64,000 bases of DNA from the NCBI RefSeq assembly GCF_007679965.1, contig NZ_VEHL01000006.1:62001-126000 (forward strand), written 5' to 3'. Below are positions 1-9,745 of the stretch, one piece after another. Both the position numbers and the translations under genes were made by a program. Under the pieces are notes generated by a model, which did not search any database, was not told the DNA's origin, and saw only the letters and a program-made list of their open reading frames with translations. This DNA comes from Bordetella genomosp. 13 (lineage in GTDB: Bacteria > Pseudomonadota > Gammaproteobacteria > Burkholderiales > Burkholderiaceae_B). The stretch's first letter is position 1. Every line of letters starts with the position of its first letter.

Positions 1-518
1 TTGAGGTATTCGGCCTTCACGTCCTTGTCGGCCATGCCGTAGGCTGCCAGGATCAGGCGCACGTCGACCAGCGTGCCCGAGCCCGGTTCGTCCATCGACA
101 CGCGCTTGCCGCGCAGGTCGGCCACGGACTTGATGCCGGCGCCCTTGCGCGTCACCAGGTGGATGCTTTCGGGATACAGCGTGGCGATCAGGCGCAGGCC
201 CTGCGCCTTGGGCTTGCCCTCGAACGTGCCGGTGCCGCTGTAGGCCCAGTAGGCCACGTCGGACTGCGTGAAACCGGCTTCCAGCGAACCGCCCAGGATG
301 CCATTGATGTTGGCGACCGAGCCGTTGCTGGCCACCGCGGTGGCGATCAGCTTGCCGGGCTCGGAAATCGAGTTGGCGATCATCCCGCCCACGGGATAAT
401 AGGTGCCGGCGGTACCGCCGGTACCGATGCGGAAGAACTGTTGGGCGTGCGCCGACGTGGCCGCGCCCGTCATGGCCAGTGTGACGGCCAGGATCTTGAT
501 CCAGCGATTGAGCTTCAT
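1..518 (-). CDS. TAXI-family TRAP transporter solute-binding protein (C-terminal part cut by window edge)
   Basis: Periplasmic receptor of a TRAP-type importer that delivers an organic acid or amino-acid-like solute to a DctQM-type membrane unit. Reading the minus strand from the ATG at 518 gives a signal peptide (basic MKLNRWIK, hydrophobic core, cleavage near SAHA-QQ), then the TAXI hallmark RIGTGGTAGTYYPVGG around residues 30-45 and a GLRLIATLYPESIHLV segment typical of the family. About 170 of an expected 320 or so residues are inside the window. The membrane subunits are not here; they may lie beyond the left edge. It diverges from the PLP aldolase-like gene at 654, which suggests, by context only, a shared amino-acid-type substrate. 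Confidence 0.88.
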   Translation of the reverse strand, partial: MKLNRWIKILAVTLAMTGAATSAHAQQFFRIGTGGTAGTYYPVGGMIANSISEPGKLIATAVASNGSVANINGILGGSLEAGFTQSDVAYWAYSGTGTFEGKPKAQGLRLIATLYPESIHLVTRKGAGIKSVADLRGKRVSMDEPGSGTLVDVRLILAAYGMADKDVKAEYL

Positions 519-653
519 GGCTTCTCCGTAGTATTTAGGCACAGCTTTTTGTCAGTAAATTGTCACATGTGGCCACGTGTGCGCCAATGCTCGCGAGGCT
601 ATCGTTTACCTGGGGGTGACACCGTGCTCACCCCGCGGATTCCAAGAGGAAAC

Positions 654-1805
654 ATGGCGACACCCGACGCACCCACCAGCCCCGAGGGCGAACCCTTTCT
701 GCCGCCCCCGGCCTTGCCCGGACAGACCCTGGCCAGCGTGGACACGCCCGCGCTGGCGCTGGACCTGGACGCCTTCGAGGCCAATCTGCGGCTGATGCAG
801 GATTGGGCCGACCGGCACGGCGTCGCGCTGCGCCCGCATGCCAAGGCGCACAAGTGCCCGCAGGTCTCGCTGCGCCAGCTGGCGCTGGGCGCGCGCGGGA
901 TCTGCTGCCAGAAGGTCAGCGAGGCGCTGCCCTTCATCGCCGCCGGCATCCTCGACATCCACATCAGCAACCAGGTCGTGGGCCCCGCCAAGCTGGCGCT
1001 GCTGGGCCGCCTGGCGTCCGGCGCGAACCTGAGCGTCTGCGTCGACCATCCCGACAACGTCAACGCGCTGTCCATCGCGATGGTGCAGGTCGGCGTCCAG
1101 CTGACCGTGCTGGTCGAGGTGGACGTGGGCCAAGGCCGCTGCGGCGTCGCGGACAGCGGCCAGGCCGTGGCGCTGGCGCAGCGCATCCAGGCCGCGCCGG
1201 GACTGGTCTTCGGCGGCCTGCAGGCTTACCACGGCTCGGTGCAGCACCTGCGCACGCGCGCCGAGCGCGCCGCGGTGTGCGCCCAGGCGGCCGAACGCGC
1301 GCAAGCGTATGCGCAGGCCCTGCGAGACGCCGGCATCGCCTGCGATCGCATCACCGGTGGCGGCACGGGCAGCGCCGAGTTCGACGCGGCCAGCGGCGTC
1401 TACACCGAACTGCAGGCGGGCTCGTACGCCTTCATGGACGGGGACTACGGCGCCAACGAGTGGGACGGCCCGTTGGCGTTCCGCCACAGCCTGTTCCTGA
1501 TGTCGACCGTGATGAGCACGGCCAAGCCCGGCCGCGCGGTGCTGGACGCGGGACTGAAGTCCACCACGATCGAATGCGGGCTGCCCACGGTCCACCAGCG
1601 CGCCGACCTGCGCTACGTCGCGGCCAACGACGAGCACGGCGTGGTGACGGTGCAGGAGGGCGCCGGGCCCGCGCTGGGCGAGCTTCTGAAACTGGTGCCC
1701 TCGCACGTGGACCCGACCTTCAACCTGCACGACGAGCTGGTCGCCTATCGCGGCGACACGGTGGCCGAGATCTGGCCCGTGGCGGCGCGCGGACTCAGCC
1801 GCTAG
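654..1805 (+). CDS. DSD1-family PLP enzyme, 3-hydroxy-D-aspartate / D-threonine aldolase-like
   Basis: 383-residue fold-type III PLP enzyme (alanine-racemase-like N-terminal barrel plus a metal-binding C-terminal domain). The family cleaves D-3-hydroxy amino acids to glycine and an aldehyde or glyoxylate, or deaminates D-serine. The PLP-lysine motif RPHAKAHK is at residues 60-67 (K64 probable Schiff base), followed by GICCQKVSEA, which is characteristic of the 3-hydroxyaspartate aldolase branch. Near the end PSHVDPTFNLHD supplies H351 and D353, the H-x-D metal pair of D-threonine aldolases (D-serine dehydratases usually have H-x-C). The start at 654 is chosen for the purine-rich AAGAGGAAAC just upstream; the longer in-frame extension to 159 has no coding character. 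The exact substrate is inferred. Confidence 0.85.
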   Translation: MATPDAPTSPEGEPFLPPPALPGQTLASVDTPALALDLDAFEANLRLMQDWADRHGVALRPHAKAHKCPQVSLRQLALGARGICCQKVSEALPFIAAGILDIHISNQVVGPAKLALLGRLASGANLSVCVDHPDNVNALSIAMVQVGVQLTVLVEVDVGQGRCGVADSGQAVALAQRIQAAPGLVFGGLQAYHGSVQHLRTRAERAAVCAQAAERAQAYAQALRDAGIACDRITGGGTGSAEFDAASGVYTELQAGSYAFMDGDYGANEWDGPLAFRHSLFLMSTVMSTAKPGRAVLDAGLKSTTIECGLPTVHQRADLRYVAANDEHGVVTVQEGAGPALGELLKLVPSHVDPTFNLHDELVAYRGDTVAEIWPVAARGLSR

Positions 1806-1903
1806 GACACCTTTGCAACAATCCCGGCCCGGCGGTCACGAAAGGATCGCCGGCCGATGCTACATTTCCGTTTTTCCTTGTTTCCCTATCGCCAGGAACC
1901 GCC

Positions 1904-3091
1904 ATGGACTTCAACCAGTTCAACGTCAACGCCCTCATGGAGATCACCTCCCGCCCCGAACTGGTCTTCGTGCGAGGCCAGGGATCGTGGCTGGAAGACC
2001 ATGAAGGCAAGCGATACCTGGACTTCGTGCAGGGCTGGGCCGTGAACACGCTGGGCCACTGCGCGCCCGAGATGCGCCGCGCCCTGATCGAGCAGTCCGA
2101 GAAGCTGATGAACCCGTCGCCGGCGTTCTACAACCAGCCCTCGATCGACCTCGCCACGCGCCTGACCGGCGCGTCGTGCTTCGACCGCGTGTTCTTCGCC
2201 AACAGCGGCGCCGAGGCCAACGAAGGCGCCATCAAGCTGGCGCGCAAGTGGGGCCAGGTGCGCCGCGACGGCGCCTACAAGATCATCACCATGAACCACG
2301 GCTTCCACGGCCGCACCCTGGCCACCATGTCGGCCTCGGGCAAGCCGGGCTGGGACAAGATGTTCGCGCCGCAGGTCGAGGGCTTCCCCAAGGCCACGCT
2401 GAACGACCTGGACTCGGTGCGTGCGCTGATCGACGACAAGACCGTCGCCATCATGCTCGAGCCGGTGCAGGGCGAAGCCGGCGTGTTCCCCGCCACGAAG
2501 GAGTTCATGCAGGGCCTGCGCAAGCTGGCCGACGAGCACCAGATGCTGCTGATCGTCGACGAAGTGCAGACCGGCATGGGCCGCACCGGCACGATGTTCG
2601 CCTACCAGCAATTCGACGTGGTGCCGGACATCATGACGCTGGCCAAGGGCATCGGCGGCGGCGTGCCGCTGGCCGCGCTGCTGGCCCGCCAGGAAGTGTG
2701 CGTGTTCGCGCACGGCGACCAGGGCGGCACCTACAACGGCAACCCGCTGATGGCGGCCGTGGGCGTGGCCGTGTACGACACGCTGACCTCGCCGGGCTTC
2801 ATGGAAACGCTGGCCGCTCGCACCAAGCAGCTGTCCGAAGGCCTGAAGGCCCTGTCGGACAAGTGGGGGATGAAGGGCGAGCGCGGCATGGGCCTGCTGC
2901 GCGCCCTGCTGCTGGACCGCGACGACGGCCCGGCCATCGTCGAGGCCGCCCGCGACCTGCCGGAAGGCCTGCTGCTGAACGCCCCGCGCGCCAACCTGCT
3001 GCGCTTCATGCCGGCACTGAACGTCAGCGAAAGCGAAGTGTCGCGCATGCTGGAGCAGCTGGATGGGGTGATCGCCAGCGTGCGTAAGTAA
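1904..3091 (+). CDS. argD: Acetylornithine-type class III aminotransferase
   Basis: 395-residue PLP-dependent class III transaminase, the normal size for N-acetylornithine aminotransferase (arginine pathway; glutamate/2-oxoglutarate as the other pair). Landmarks: substrate-loop FFANSGAEANEGAIKLARK (98-115), NHGFHGRTLATM (131-142), LEPVQGEAGV, the IVDEVQTGMGRTG segment with D219 contacting the pyridine ring, and the Schiff-base lysine K248 in TLAKGIGGGVPL. The chosen ATG follows a GCCAGGAACCGCC ribosome-binding region. It lies about 100 bp after the aldolase-like gene on the same strand and a stem-loop terminator follows. Given that neighbour it could serve a catabolic rather than biosynthetic role; the symbol rests on family resemblance. 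Confidence 0.85.
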   Translation: MDFNQFNVNALMEITSRPELVFVRGQGSWLEDHEGKRYLDFVQGWAVNTLGHCAPEMRRALIEQSEKLMNPSPAFYNQPSIDLATRLTGASCFDRVFFANSGAEANEGAIKLARKWGQVRRDGAYKIITMNHGFHGRTLATMSASGKPGWDKMFAPQVEGFPKATLNDLDSVRALIDDKTVAIMLEPVQGEAGVFPATKEFMQGLRKLADEHQMLLIVDEVQTGMGRTGTMFAYQQFDVVPDIMTLAKGIGGGVPLAALLARQEVCVFAHGDQGGTYNGNPLMAAVGVAVYDTLTSPGFMETLAARTKQLSEGLKALSDKWGMKGERGMGLLRALLLDRDDGPAIVEAARDLPEGLLLNAPRANLLRFMPALNVSESEVSRMLEQLDGVIASVRK

Positions 3092-3118
3092 GCGCCGCGG
3101 CACTTGGCCGCTGAAGAG

Positions 3119-3155
3119 AATCGCCGCGACTGTGCAGACAGCGCGGCGATTCCTT
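3119..3155 (+). terminator. Rho-independent-like terminator after the aminotransferase gene
   Basis: A 10-bp perfect inverted repeat (aatcgccgcg at 3119-3128, cgcggcgatt at 3142-3151) with a 13-nt loop lies 28 bp past the argD-like stop and is followed by a short pyrimidine/T stretch (TCCTTT). The T-run is weak, so termination efficiency is uncertain. Confidence 0.6.
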
Positions 3156-3234
3156 TGCACCCCCTGGGCCGGCAATCGCCATCCGTCTTCCTACGGGCAG
3201 CATCCTGTGGATGCGGCCTGGGCGCTGGGGGAAT

Positions 3235-3250
3235 GGGACAGATTTGTCCC
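3235..3250. promoter_or_regulatory. Perfect palindrome upstream of the toxin-antitoxin genes (candidate autoregulatory operator)
   Basis: GGGACA-gatt-TGTCCC is a perfect 6-bp inverted repeat about 60 bp before the antitoxin start, with an AT-rich TTTAAAAT that could act as a -10 region around 3277-3284. Type II antitoxins normally repress their own promoter by binding such palindromes. It could instead be part of the upstream terminator region; there is no direct evidence of binding. Confidence 0.4.
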
Positions 3251-3308
3251 TATGTGCCATCGCAACGTCCATGTGCTTTAAAATAAGGGTTCATCAGGAG
3301 CTTTTGCC

Positions 3309-3512
3309 ATGGGCGCAGTCCTCTCTCCCGTTGTCTCGAAATCCGAGACCGAAGACCAAGCGGTCAGCCATGACCGCTGGTTTCGTGCAAAGGTGCAGGC
3401 CAGCTTGTCCGATCCGCGTCCCGCCACCCCGCATGACCAGGTCATGGCCCACATGGATGCCATCATCGAAGCGGCGGAAAAACGTCAGCAAAGCGAGAAA
3501 GGCTGCAAGTAA
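3309..3512 (+). CDS. Antitoxin of a RelE/ParE-type pair (stability-determinant family)
   Basis: 67-residue acidic/basic small protein. The segment SHDRWFRAKVQASLSDPRP followed by PHDQVMAHMDAIIEAA matches what is usually annotated as a plasmid 'stability determinant' antitoxin: a short C-terminal helix predicted to wrap the toxin. A good ribosome-binding site (AGGAG, 7 nt spacing) precedes the ATG. The toxin gene starts 69 bp downstream on the same strand. The N-terminal part carries no obvious ribbon-helix-helix signature, so the DNA-binding mode is unclear. Confidence 0.75.
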   Translation: MGAVLSPVVSKSETEDQAVSHDRWFRAKVQASLSDPRPATPHDQVMAHMDAIIEAAEKRQQSEKGCK

Positions 3513-3581
3513 CCAGCCTTGAATCGAACCGGGACGGCATTCCAGCGAATGCCATGTGCCTGAAACGCGCCTGGATGACGC

Positions 3582-3857
3582 ATGCTGGAAGTTTCCTGGC
3601 TACCCGCCGCCTTCGACGACTTGGCCAAAATCGTCACCTATATTGCCGAGCAGGACCCCAAGGCCGCACGCAACCTGCAGCAGCGCATCGAAAACGCAGT
3701 GCTGCCCGCCTCCGAACATCCTCATCTCTATCGACCCGGGCGCGTAGCGGGCACCCGCGAAATTGTCGCGCATCCCAATTACCTGGTGGTCTATCGCGTC
3801 ACGGATGTGGCCATCGAAGTGATCAGCGTCCTGCATGCGCGGCAGCAATATCCCTGA
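3582..3857 (+). CDS. RelE/ParE-family toxin
   Basis: 91-residue toxin-fold protein: LEVSWLPAAFDDLAKIVTYIAEQDPKAA at the N-terminus (the ParE-like LxWSxxAxxDLxxIxxYI pattern), a basic middle with RPGRVAGTREIVAHPNYLVVYRV, and the C-terminal VEVISVLHARQQYP that closes the family beta-sheet (IxVLHxRQxxP). ParE members poison DNA gyrase and RelE members cut mRNA on the ribosome; the conserved 'REIVAHPNYLVVYRV...VLHARQ' pattern is common to both, so the target is not decided. Start ATG 3582 gives the standard length. It pairs with the antitoxin just upstream. Confidence 0.85.
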   Translation: MLEVSWLPAAFDDLAKIVTYIAEQDPKAARNLQQRIENAVLPASEHPHLYRPGRVAGTREIVAHPNYLVVYRVTDVAIEVISVLHARQQYP

Positions 3858-3932
3858 TACCAGGTTGGTGCCACGTATTGAAGAGGCCTGCTTCCCTCGA
3901 GAGAGCCTCTGCCGATATTGCGCAAGCCGACG

Positions 3933-5171
3933 TCAGTTCTCGCCATGCAGCGACTTCAGCTTCCTTAGCTCCGGAAACCACCACATCCACAACGCCGCCA
4001 CCGCCACGGTGCCGATGCCGCCCAGCACCACGGCGGGCACGGCGCCCATCCAGGCGGCGCTCAGGCCGGCGCGGAATTCGCCCAGCTGGTTCGAGGTGCC
4101 GACGAACAGCGTGTTGACCGCGCTGACGCGGCCCAGCATTTCGTCGGGGGTGTTCAACTGCACCAGTGAAGACCGAACCACCACGCTGATGGCATCCGAC
4201 GCGCCCAGCAGCACCAGCGCGGCCACCGACACCGGAATGGACGTGGACACGCCGAACACCACGGTGGCCAGGCCGAACAGCATCAGGGCGCCGAACAGCA
4301 TGGGGCCGATGCGTTCGCCCAGCAGGTTGTGGCGTGCCAGCAGCAGGGCCATCAGCACCGCGCCGCAGGCGGGCGCGGCGCGCAGCGCGCCCAGCGCCCA
4401 GGGGCCGGCCTGCAGGATGTCCTTGGCATAAATGGGCAGCAGGGCCACGGCGCCGCCCAGCAGCACGGCGAACAGGTCCAGCGACAGCGTGCCCAGCAGG
4501 ATGCGGCGCTGGAAGATGAAAGTGATGCCCGCGAACAGCGTGCGCAGGGTGGTGACTTCGCGGCGCGGCGGCGCGCGCTCGATGACCATCGTGACCATGC
4601 AGGAGAACGACACCAGGTACATCGCAGCGGCGATGCAGTAGATCCAGCCCGCGCCCAGGCCGTAGCCCACGCCCCCCAGGGCCGGACCGGCGATCATCGC
4701 CACCTGGTTCGACGACGTGGACATGGCGGTGGCGCGCGGAATCCACGCCCGCGGCACGATGGCCGGCAGCAGGGTCGGCAGGGTGGGCGCCTCGAAGGCG
4801 CGCGCGGAGCTGATGAGCACGATCATGGCGTACAGCAGCGTGCGGCCGCCGATGCCGTAGAGCGCCGTCAGGGCCAGCACCAGGGCCGCGACGGCCTCGA
4901 TGACCATGCAGACGGCGACGATGGTGCGGCGGTCGTAGCGGTCGGCCACGTGGCCCACGGCCAGCGTCAGCACGGCCATGGGCAGGAACTGCGCCAGGCC
5001 GATCAGGCCCAGGTCCAGCGCGCTGCCGGTCAGTTCGTAGACCTGCCAGCCCAGCGCCACGGATACGATCTGGAAGGACAGCGAGGCGCCGAAACGCCCC
5101 GCCAGGAAATGCAGGAAGGCAGGCCGCGACAGCGGACTGGGGGAATCGGCGAGGGATGGATCGGCGGACAT
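3933..5171 (-). CDS. MFS transporter, probable exporter (EntS/DHA3-like)
   Basis: 412-residue membrane protein with 12 predicted hydrophobic segments. The loop between TM2 and TM3 carries GHVADRYDRRTIV, the MFS motif A variant (GxxADRxDRR) seen in the enterobactin-exporter/MefA-like DHA3 group, and the second half has GERIGPMLFGALMLFGL. The family uses the proton gradient to extrude drugs or siderophores. No siderophore or resistance gene is adjacent, so the substrate is unknown. The chosen ATG has no convincing Shine-Dalgarno sequence (the upstream coding-strand bases are pyrimidine-rich), so the start could be a few codons internal. It is transcribed toward the convergent toxin gene. Confidence 0.82.
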   Translation of the reverse strand: MSADPSLADSPSPLSRPAFLHFLAGRFGASLSFQIVSVALGWQVYELTGSALDLGLIGLAQFLPMAVLTLAVGHVADRYDRRTIVAVCMVIEAVAALVLALTALYGIGGRTLLYAMIVLISSARAFEAPTLPTLLPAIVPRAWIPRATAMSTSSNQVAMIAGPALGGVGYGLGAGWIYCIAAAMYLVSFSCMVTMVIERAPPRREVTTLRTLFAGITFIFQRRILLGTLSLDLFAVLLGGAVALLPIYAKDILQAGPWALGALRAAPACGAVLMALLLARHNLLGERIGPMLFGALMLFGLATVVFGVSTSIPVSVAALVLLGASDAISVVVRSSLVQLNTPDEMLGRVSAVNTLFVGTSNQLGEFRAGLSAAWMGAVPAVVLGGIGTVAVAALWMWWFPELRKLKSLHGEN

Positions 5172-5333
5172 GGGAGGAAGCAGGTCGGCCGCCGACGCTC
5201 GTGTGTCGAAGCAAGGGGCGGCGTCCCTGGTGCGCGGGCGCTCGGACGGCGCCGGGAAGCGGAGATTCTAGCCACGCCTACCTGACATCGGACTAACGCA
5301 CTTGTAACTGGCGCTTCCTTGGCAAGCCGCGCG

Positions 5334-7409
<2,076 letters not shown>

Positions 7410-7489
7410 GGGCGGGTCCGAGAAAAAACTACAACGGCCAATACAGCTATCGCGGGCACCGCGGATCCGGGCTCCGCCGGCCCGCCGGT

Positions 7490-7531
7490 GCCGCCCCCTG
7501 GAGGGGGCGCGCGCAGCGCGTAGGGGGTGGG
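7490..7531. repeat. GC-rich palindromic intergenic element between liuB and liuD
   Basis: The 141-bp gap between the carboxylase genes contains a compact inverted-repeat structure: a C-rich half (CCGCCCCCT near 7491-7499) matched by a G-rich half (AGGGGGTGGG near 7522-7531), enclosing GAGGGGGCGC and a small GCGC-AGCGCG hairpin. From memory, similar sequences recur between genes in Alcaligenaceae and Comamonadaceae genomes, so this is probably a REP-like dispersed element. Only one copy is in this window, so repetitiveness is not demonstrated here. Confidence 0.5.
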
Positions 7532-7550
7532 CTTTCTTCCAGGCTTTTCT

Positions 7551-9158
7551 CTACATCCGGAACACGCCGAACCGCGTGTCCTCGATCGGCGCGTTCAAGG
7601 CCGCCGACAATCCCAGCCCCAGCACGCGGCGCGTGTCGGCGGGCGTGATGATGCCGTCATCCCACAGCCGCGCGGTGGCGTAGTAGGGGTGGCCTTCGCG
7701 TTCGTACTGGTCTCGGATCGGCGCCTTGAAGGCGTCCTCTTCCTCGGCGGGCCATTGCCCGCCCTTGGCCTCGATGCCTTCGCGCCGCACGGTGGCCAGC
7801 ACGCTGGCGGCCTGCTCGCCGCCCATCACCGAGATGCGCGCGTTGGGCCACATGAACAGCAGCCGCGGCGAATACGCGCGGCCACACATGCCGTAGTTGC
7901 CCGCGCCGAACGAGCCGCCGATCAGCACCGTGAACTTCGGCACGGCCGCGGTGGCCACCGCCGTCACCATCTTGGCGCCGTGGCGCGCGATGCCTTCGTT
8001 CTCGTACTTGCGGCCCACCATGAAGCCGGTGATGTTCTGCAGGAACACCAGGGGAATCTTGCGCTGCGCGCACAGCTCGATGAAGTGCGCGCCCTTTTGC
8101 GCCGACTCGGAAAACAGGATGCCATTGTTGGCCACGATGCCCACCGGCATGCCGTGGATGTGCGCGAAGCCCGTCACCAGCGTGGCGCCGAAGCGGGCCT
8201 TGAACTCGTCGAACTCGGACCCGTCCACGATGCGCGCGATGACCTCGCGCACGTCGTAGGGCTTGCGCGTATCGGCCGGGATGATGCCGTTGAGCTCGGC
8301 CGGATCGTAGCGCGGCTCGCGCACGGGCTGCAGCGCCAGCGGCCGGGGCTTGGTGAGATTGAGCCGCGCCACCGCCCCGCGCGCCAGCTGCAGCGCATGC
8401 AGATCGTTGGCGGCCAGATGGTCGACCACGCCCGACAGGCGCGTATGCACATCGCCGCCGCCCAGGTCTTCGGCGCTGACGATCTCGCCCGTGGCCGCGC
8501 GCACCAGCGGCGGCCCGCCCAGGAAGATCGTGCCCTGGTTGCGCACGATGATGGACTCGTCGCTCATGGCCGGCACGTAGGCGCCGCCCGCGGTGCAGGA
8601 GCCCATCACCACCGCGATCTGCGCGATGCCCTGCGCGGACATGTTCGCCTGGTTGTAGAAGATGCGCCCGAAGTGGTCCCGGTCCGGAAACACCTCGTCC
8701 TGGCGCGGCAGGTTGGCGCCGCCCGAATCCACCAGATACACGCACGGCAGCCGGTTCTGCGCCGCCACCTCTTGCGCGCGCAGGTGCTTCTTCACCGTCA
8801 GCGGATAGTAGGTGCCGCCCTTGACCGTCGCATCGTTGCAGACGATCACGCACTCCTGGCCCGAGATGCGGCCGATGCCGGTGATGATGCCCGCCCCGGG
8901 CGCCTCGCCGTCGTACATGCCGTGCGCGGCCAGCGGCGAGAGTTCCAGGAACGCGCTGCCCGGATCCACCAGCCGCTCGACGCGCTCGCGCGGCAACAGC
9001 TTGCCGCGCGCCGTATGCTTGGCGCGCGCGGCCTCGTTGCCACCCAGCGCGGTACGGGCCGTCTGGGCGGCCAGATCATCCAGTTGCGCCTGCATGGCGC
9101 GCGCGTTATCGGTGTATTCCTGCGAACGCGGGTTGATGCGGGATTCGATAATCGGCAT
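7551..9158 (-). CDS. liuB: Methylcrotonoyl-CoA carboxylase carboxyltransferase beta subunit
   Basis: 535-residue carboxyltransferase with two crotonase-like halves, the expected size for the MCC beta chain. It transfers CO2 from biotin on LiuD to 3-methylcrotonyl-CoA to give 3-methylglutaconyl-CoA. Features: [21 protein letters not shown] (N-half), [17 protein letters not shown], the oxyanion-hole [30 protein letters not shown] and, in the C-half, [19 protein letters not shown] and [12 protein letters not shown]. The ATG at 9158 is chosen over an upstream in-frame start because GAAGAGAGAC precedes it at proper spacing and homologous chains begin at this point. It is separated from the thiolase gene upstream by 587 bp holding the hairpin elements. 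Confidence 0.93.
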   Translation of the reverse strand: MPIIESRINPRSQEYTDNARAMQAQLDDLAAQTARTALGGNEAARAKHTARGKLLPRERVERLVDPGSAFLELSPLAAHGMYDGEAPGAGIITGIGRISGQECVIVCNDATVKGGTYYPLTVKKHLRAQEVAAQNRLPCVYLVDSGGANLPRQDEVFPDRDHFGRIFYNQANMSAQGIAQIAVVMGSCTAGGAYVPAMSDESIIVRNQGTIFLGGPPLVRAATGEIVSAEDLGGGDVHTRLSGVVDHLAANDLHALQLARGAVARLNLTKPRPLALQPVREPRYDPAELNGIIPADTRKPYDVREVIARIVDGSEFDEFKARFGATLVTGFAHIHGMPVGIVANNGILFSESAQKGAHFIELCAQRKIPLVFLQNITGFMVGRKYENEGIARHGAKMVTAVATAAVPKFTVLIGGSFGAGNYGMCGRAYSPRLLFMWPNARISVMGGEQAASVLATVRREGIEAKGGQWPAEEEDAFKAPIRDQYEREGHPYYATARLWDDGIITPADTRRVLGLGLSAALNAPIEDTRFGVFRM

Positions 9159-9263
9159 GTAGGTCTTGTCTCTCTTCAACGCGCGCACGGCGTTTATGGC
9201 GCGGGGAATTATTTTTGTCGTACGGTCTTTGTGCTTTGCCGTTTCGGCATTGGTTCTTGAGGC

Positions 9264-9391
9264 GTCCTTTCAGCTTTCCGGCCTCGTGGCGGCCAATTGG
9301 AGCGAGGGCAGCCCCGCAGGGGCCGAGGGCGCCTGGTGGCGCGCCCGAACCGAGTGACTTGGCCGCCACGAGGCCGGAAAGCTGAAAGGAC
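9264..9391. repeat. Long-hairpin element, copy 1
   Basis: The left arm 9264-9296 and right arm 9359-9391 are perfect reverse complements over 33 bp. Between them is a core beginning CCAATTGGAG that contains a small hairpin (GCCCCGCAGGGGC, 9311-9323) and a second GGGCG...CGCCC hairpin around CCTGGTGG (9328-9347). The core is shared almost base for base with the second copy at 9571-9700, whereas the outer arm sequences (here rich in CTTTCAGCTTTCCGG) are unrelated between copies. No T-run flanks either end, so it is not a standard terminator. No ORF inside it looks coding. Confidence 0.9.
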
Positions 9392-9570
9392 TCACAGCAA
9401 TGCGAGCTCGCGGCATCGCAGTACTGGGGGTAGTGGGGTTCTGGTTGAACATGCACAGCGTGCATGCCGGCTCCGCTTCTCTCCACAAAGAAGAGGTCTG
9501 CCCACCACACCTCCAACGACATCGCAGCTGATTCCAGAGGTGTGACGGCGATTGAGTTTGCACAGAGCCA
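9392..9570. other. Spacer between the two hairpin elements, no gene seen
   Basis: The 587-bp stretch between liuB and the thiolase gene (9159-9745) has no open frame with coding character. The two hairpin elements take up 258 bp of it. This 179-bp middle part includes a small TGCACAGCGTGCA palindrome near 9449-9461 but nothing recognisable as a gene. The part nearest liuB (9159-9263) is AT-richer (AATAATT on the minus strand) and may hold a secondary promoter for liuB-liuD. Confidence 0.6.
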
Positions 9571-9700
9571 GCAGCGTTGCGGCGGATGGGGCGTCCCGGC
9601 CAATTGGAGGAGGGGAAGTCCCCGCAGGGGACCGAGGGCGCCTGGTGGCGCGCCCGAGCCCGACGACTTGGCCGGGGCGCCCCATCCGCCGCAACGCTGC
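9571..9700. repeat. Long-hairpin element, copy 2
   Basis: The left arm 9571-9603 and right arm 9668-9700 pair over 33 positions with a single T/G mismatch that would still pair as G-U in RNA on one strand. The arms (GCAGCGTTGCGGCGGATGGG...) are unlike those of copy 1, but the inner core is the same: CCAATTGGAG, a hairpin around CCCCGCAGGGG, GAGGGCGCCTGGTGGCGCGC, then GACTTGGCC. Relative to copy 1 the inner hairpin gains one base pair by compensating insertions (GTCCCC...GGGGAC against GCCCC...GGGGC), which argues that pairing is maintained. Confidence 0.9.
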
Positions 9701-9745
9701 GACTCAAGAACTCAAACAACAACCACCGCTACAAACCAAAACCCA

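Noticed and set aside
3882..3910. Terminator after the toxin gene (AGAGGC...GCCTCT)
   Set aside because: Only six base pairs with a 17-nt loop and no T-run; not enough to call.
9264..9700. Hairpin elements as ordinary Rho-independent terminators
   Set aside because: No U-tract follows the stem on either strand, the stems are far longer than terminators, and two tandem copies with a shared core suggest a repeated element instead.
9464..9745. Possible small coding gene in the gap between liuB and the thiolase gene
   Set aside because: Open frames there run through the palindromes and repeat the same translated core twice; no ribosome-binding site or family resemblance.
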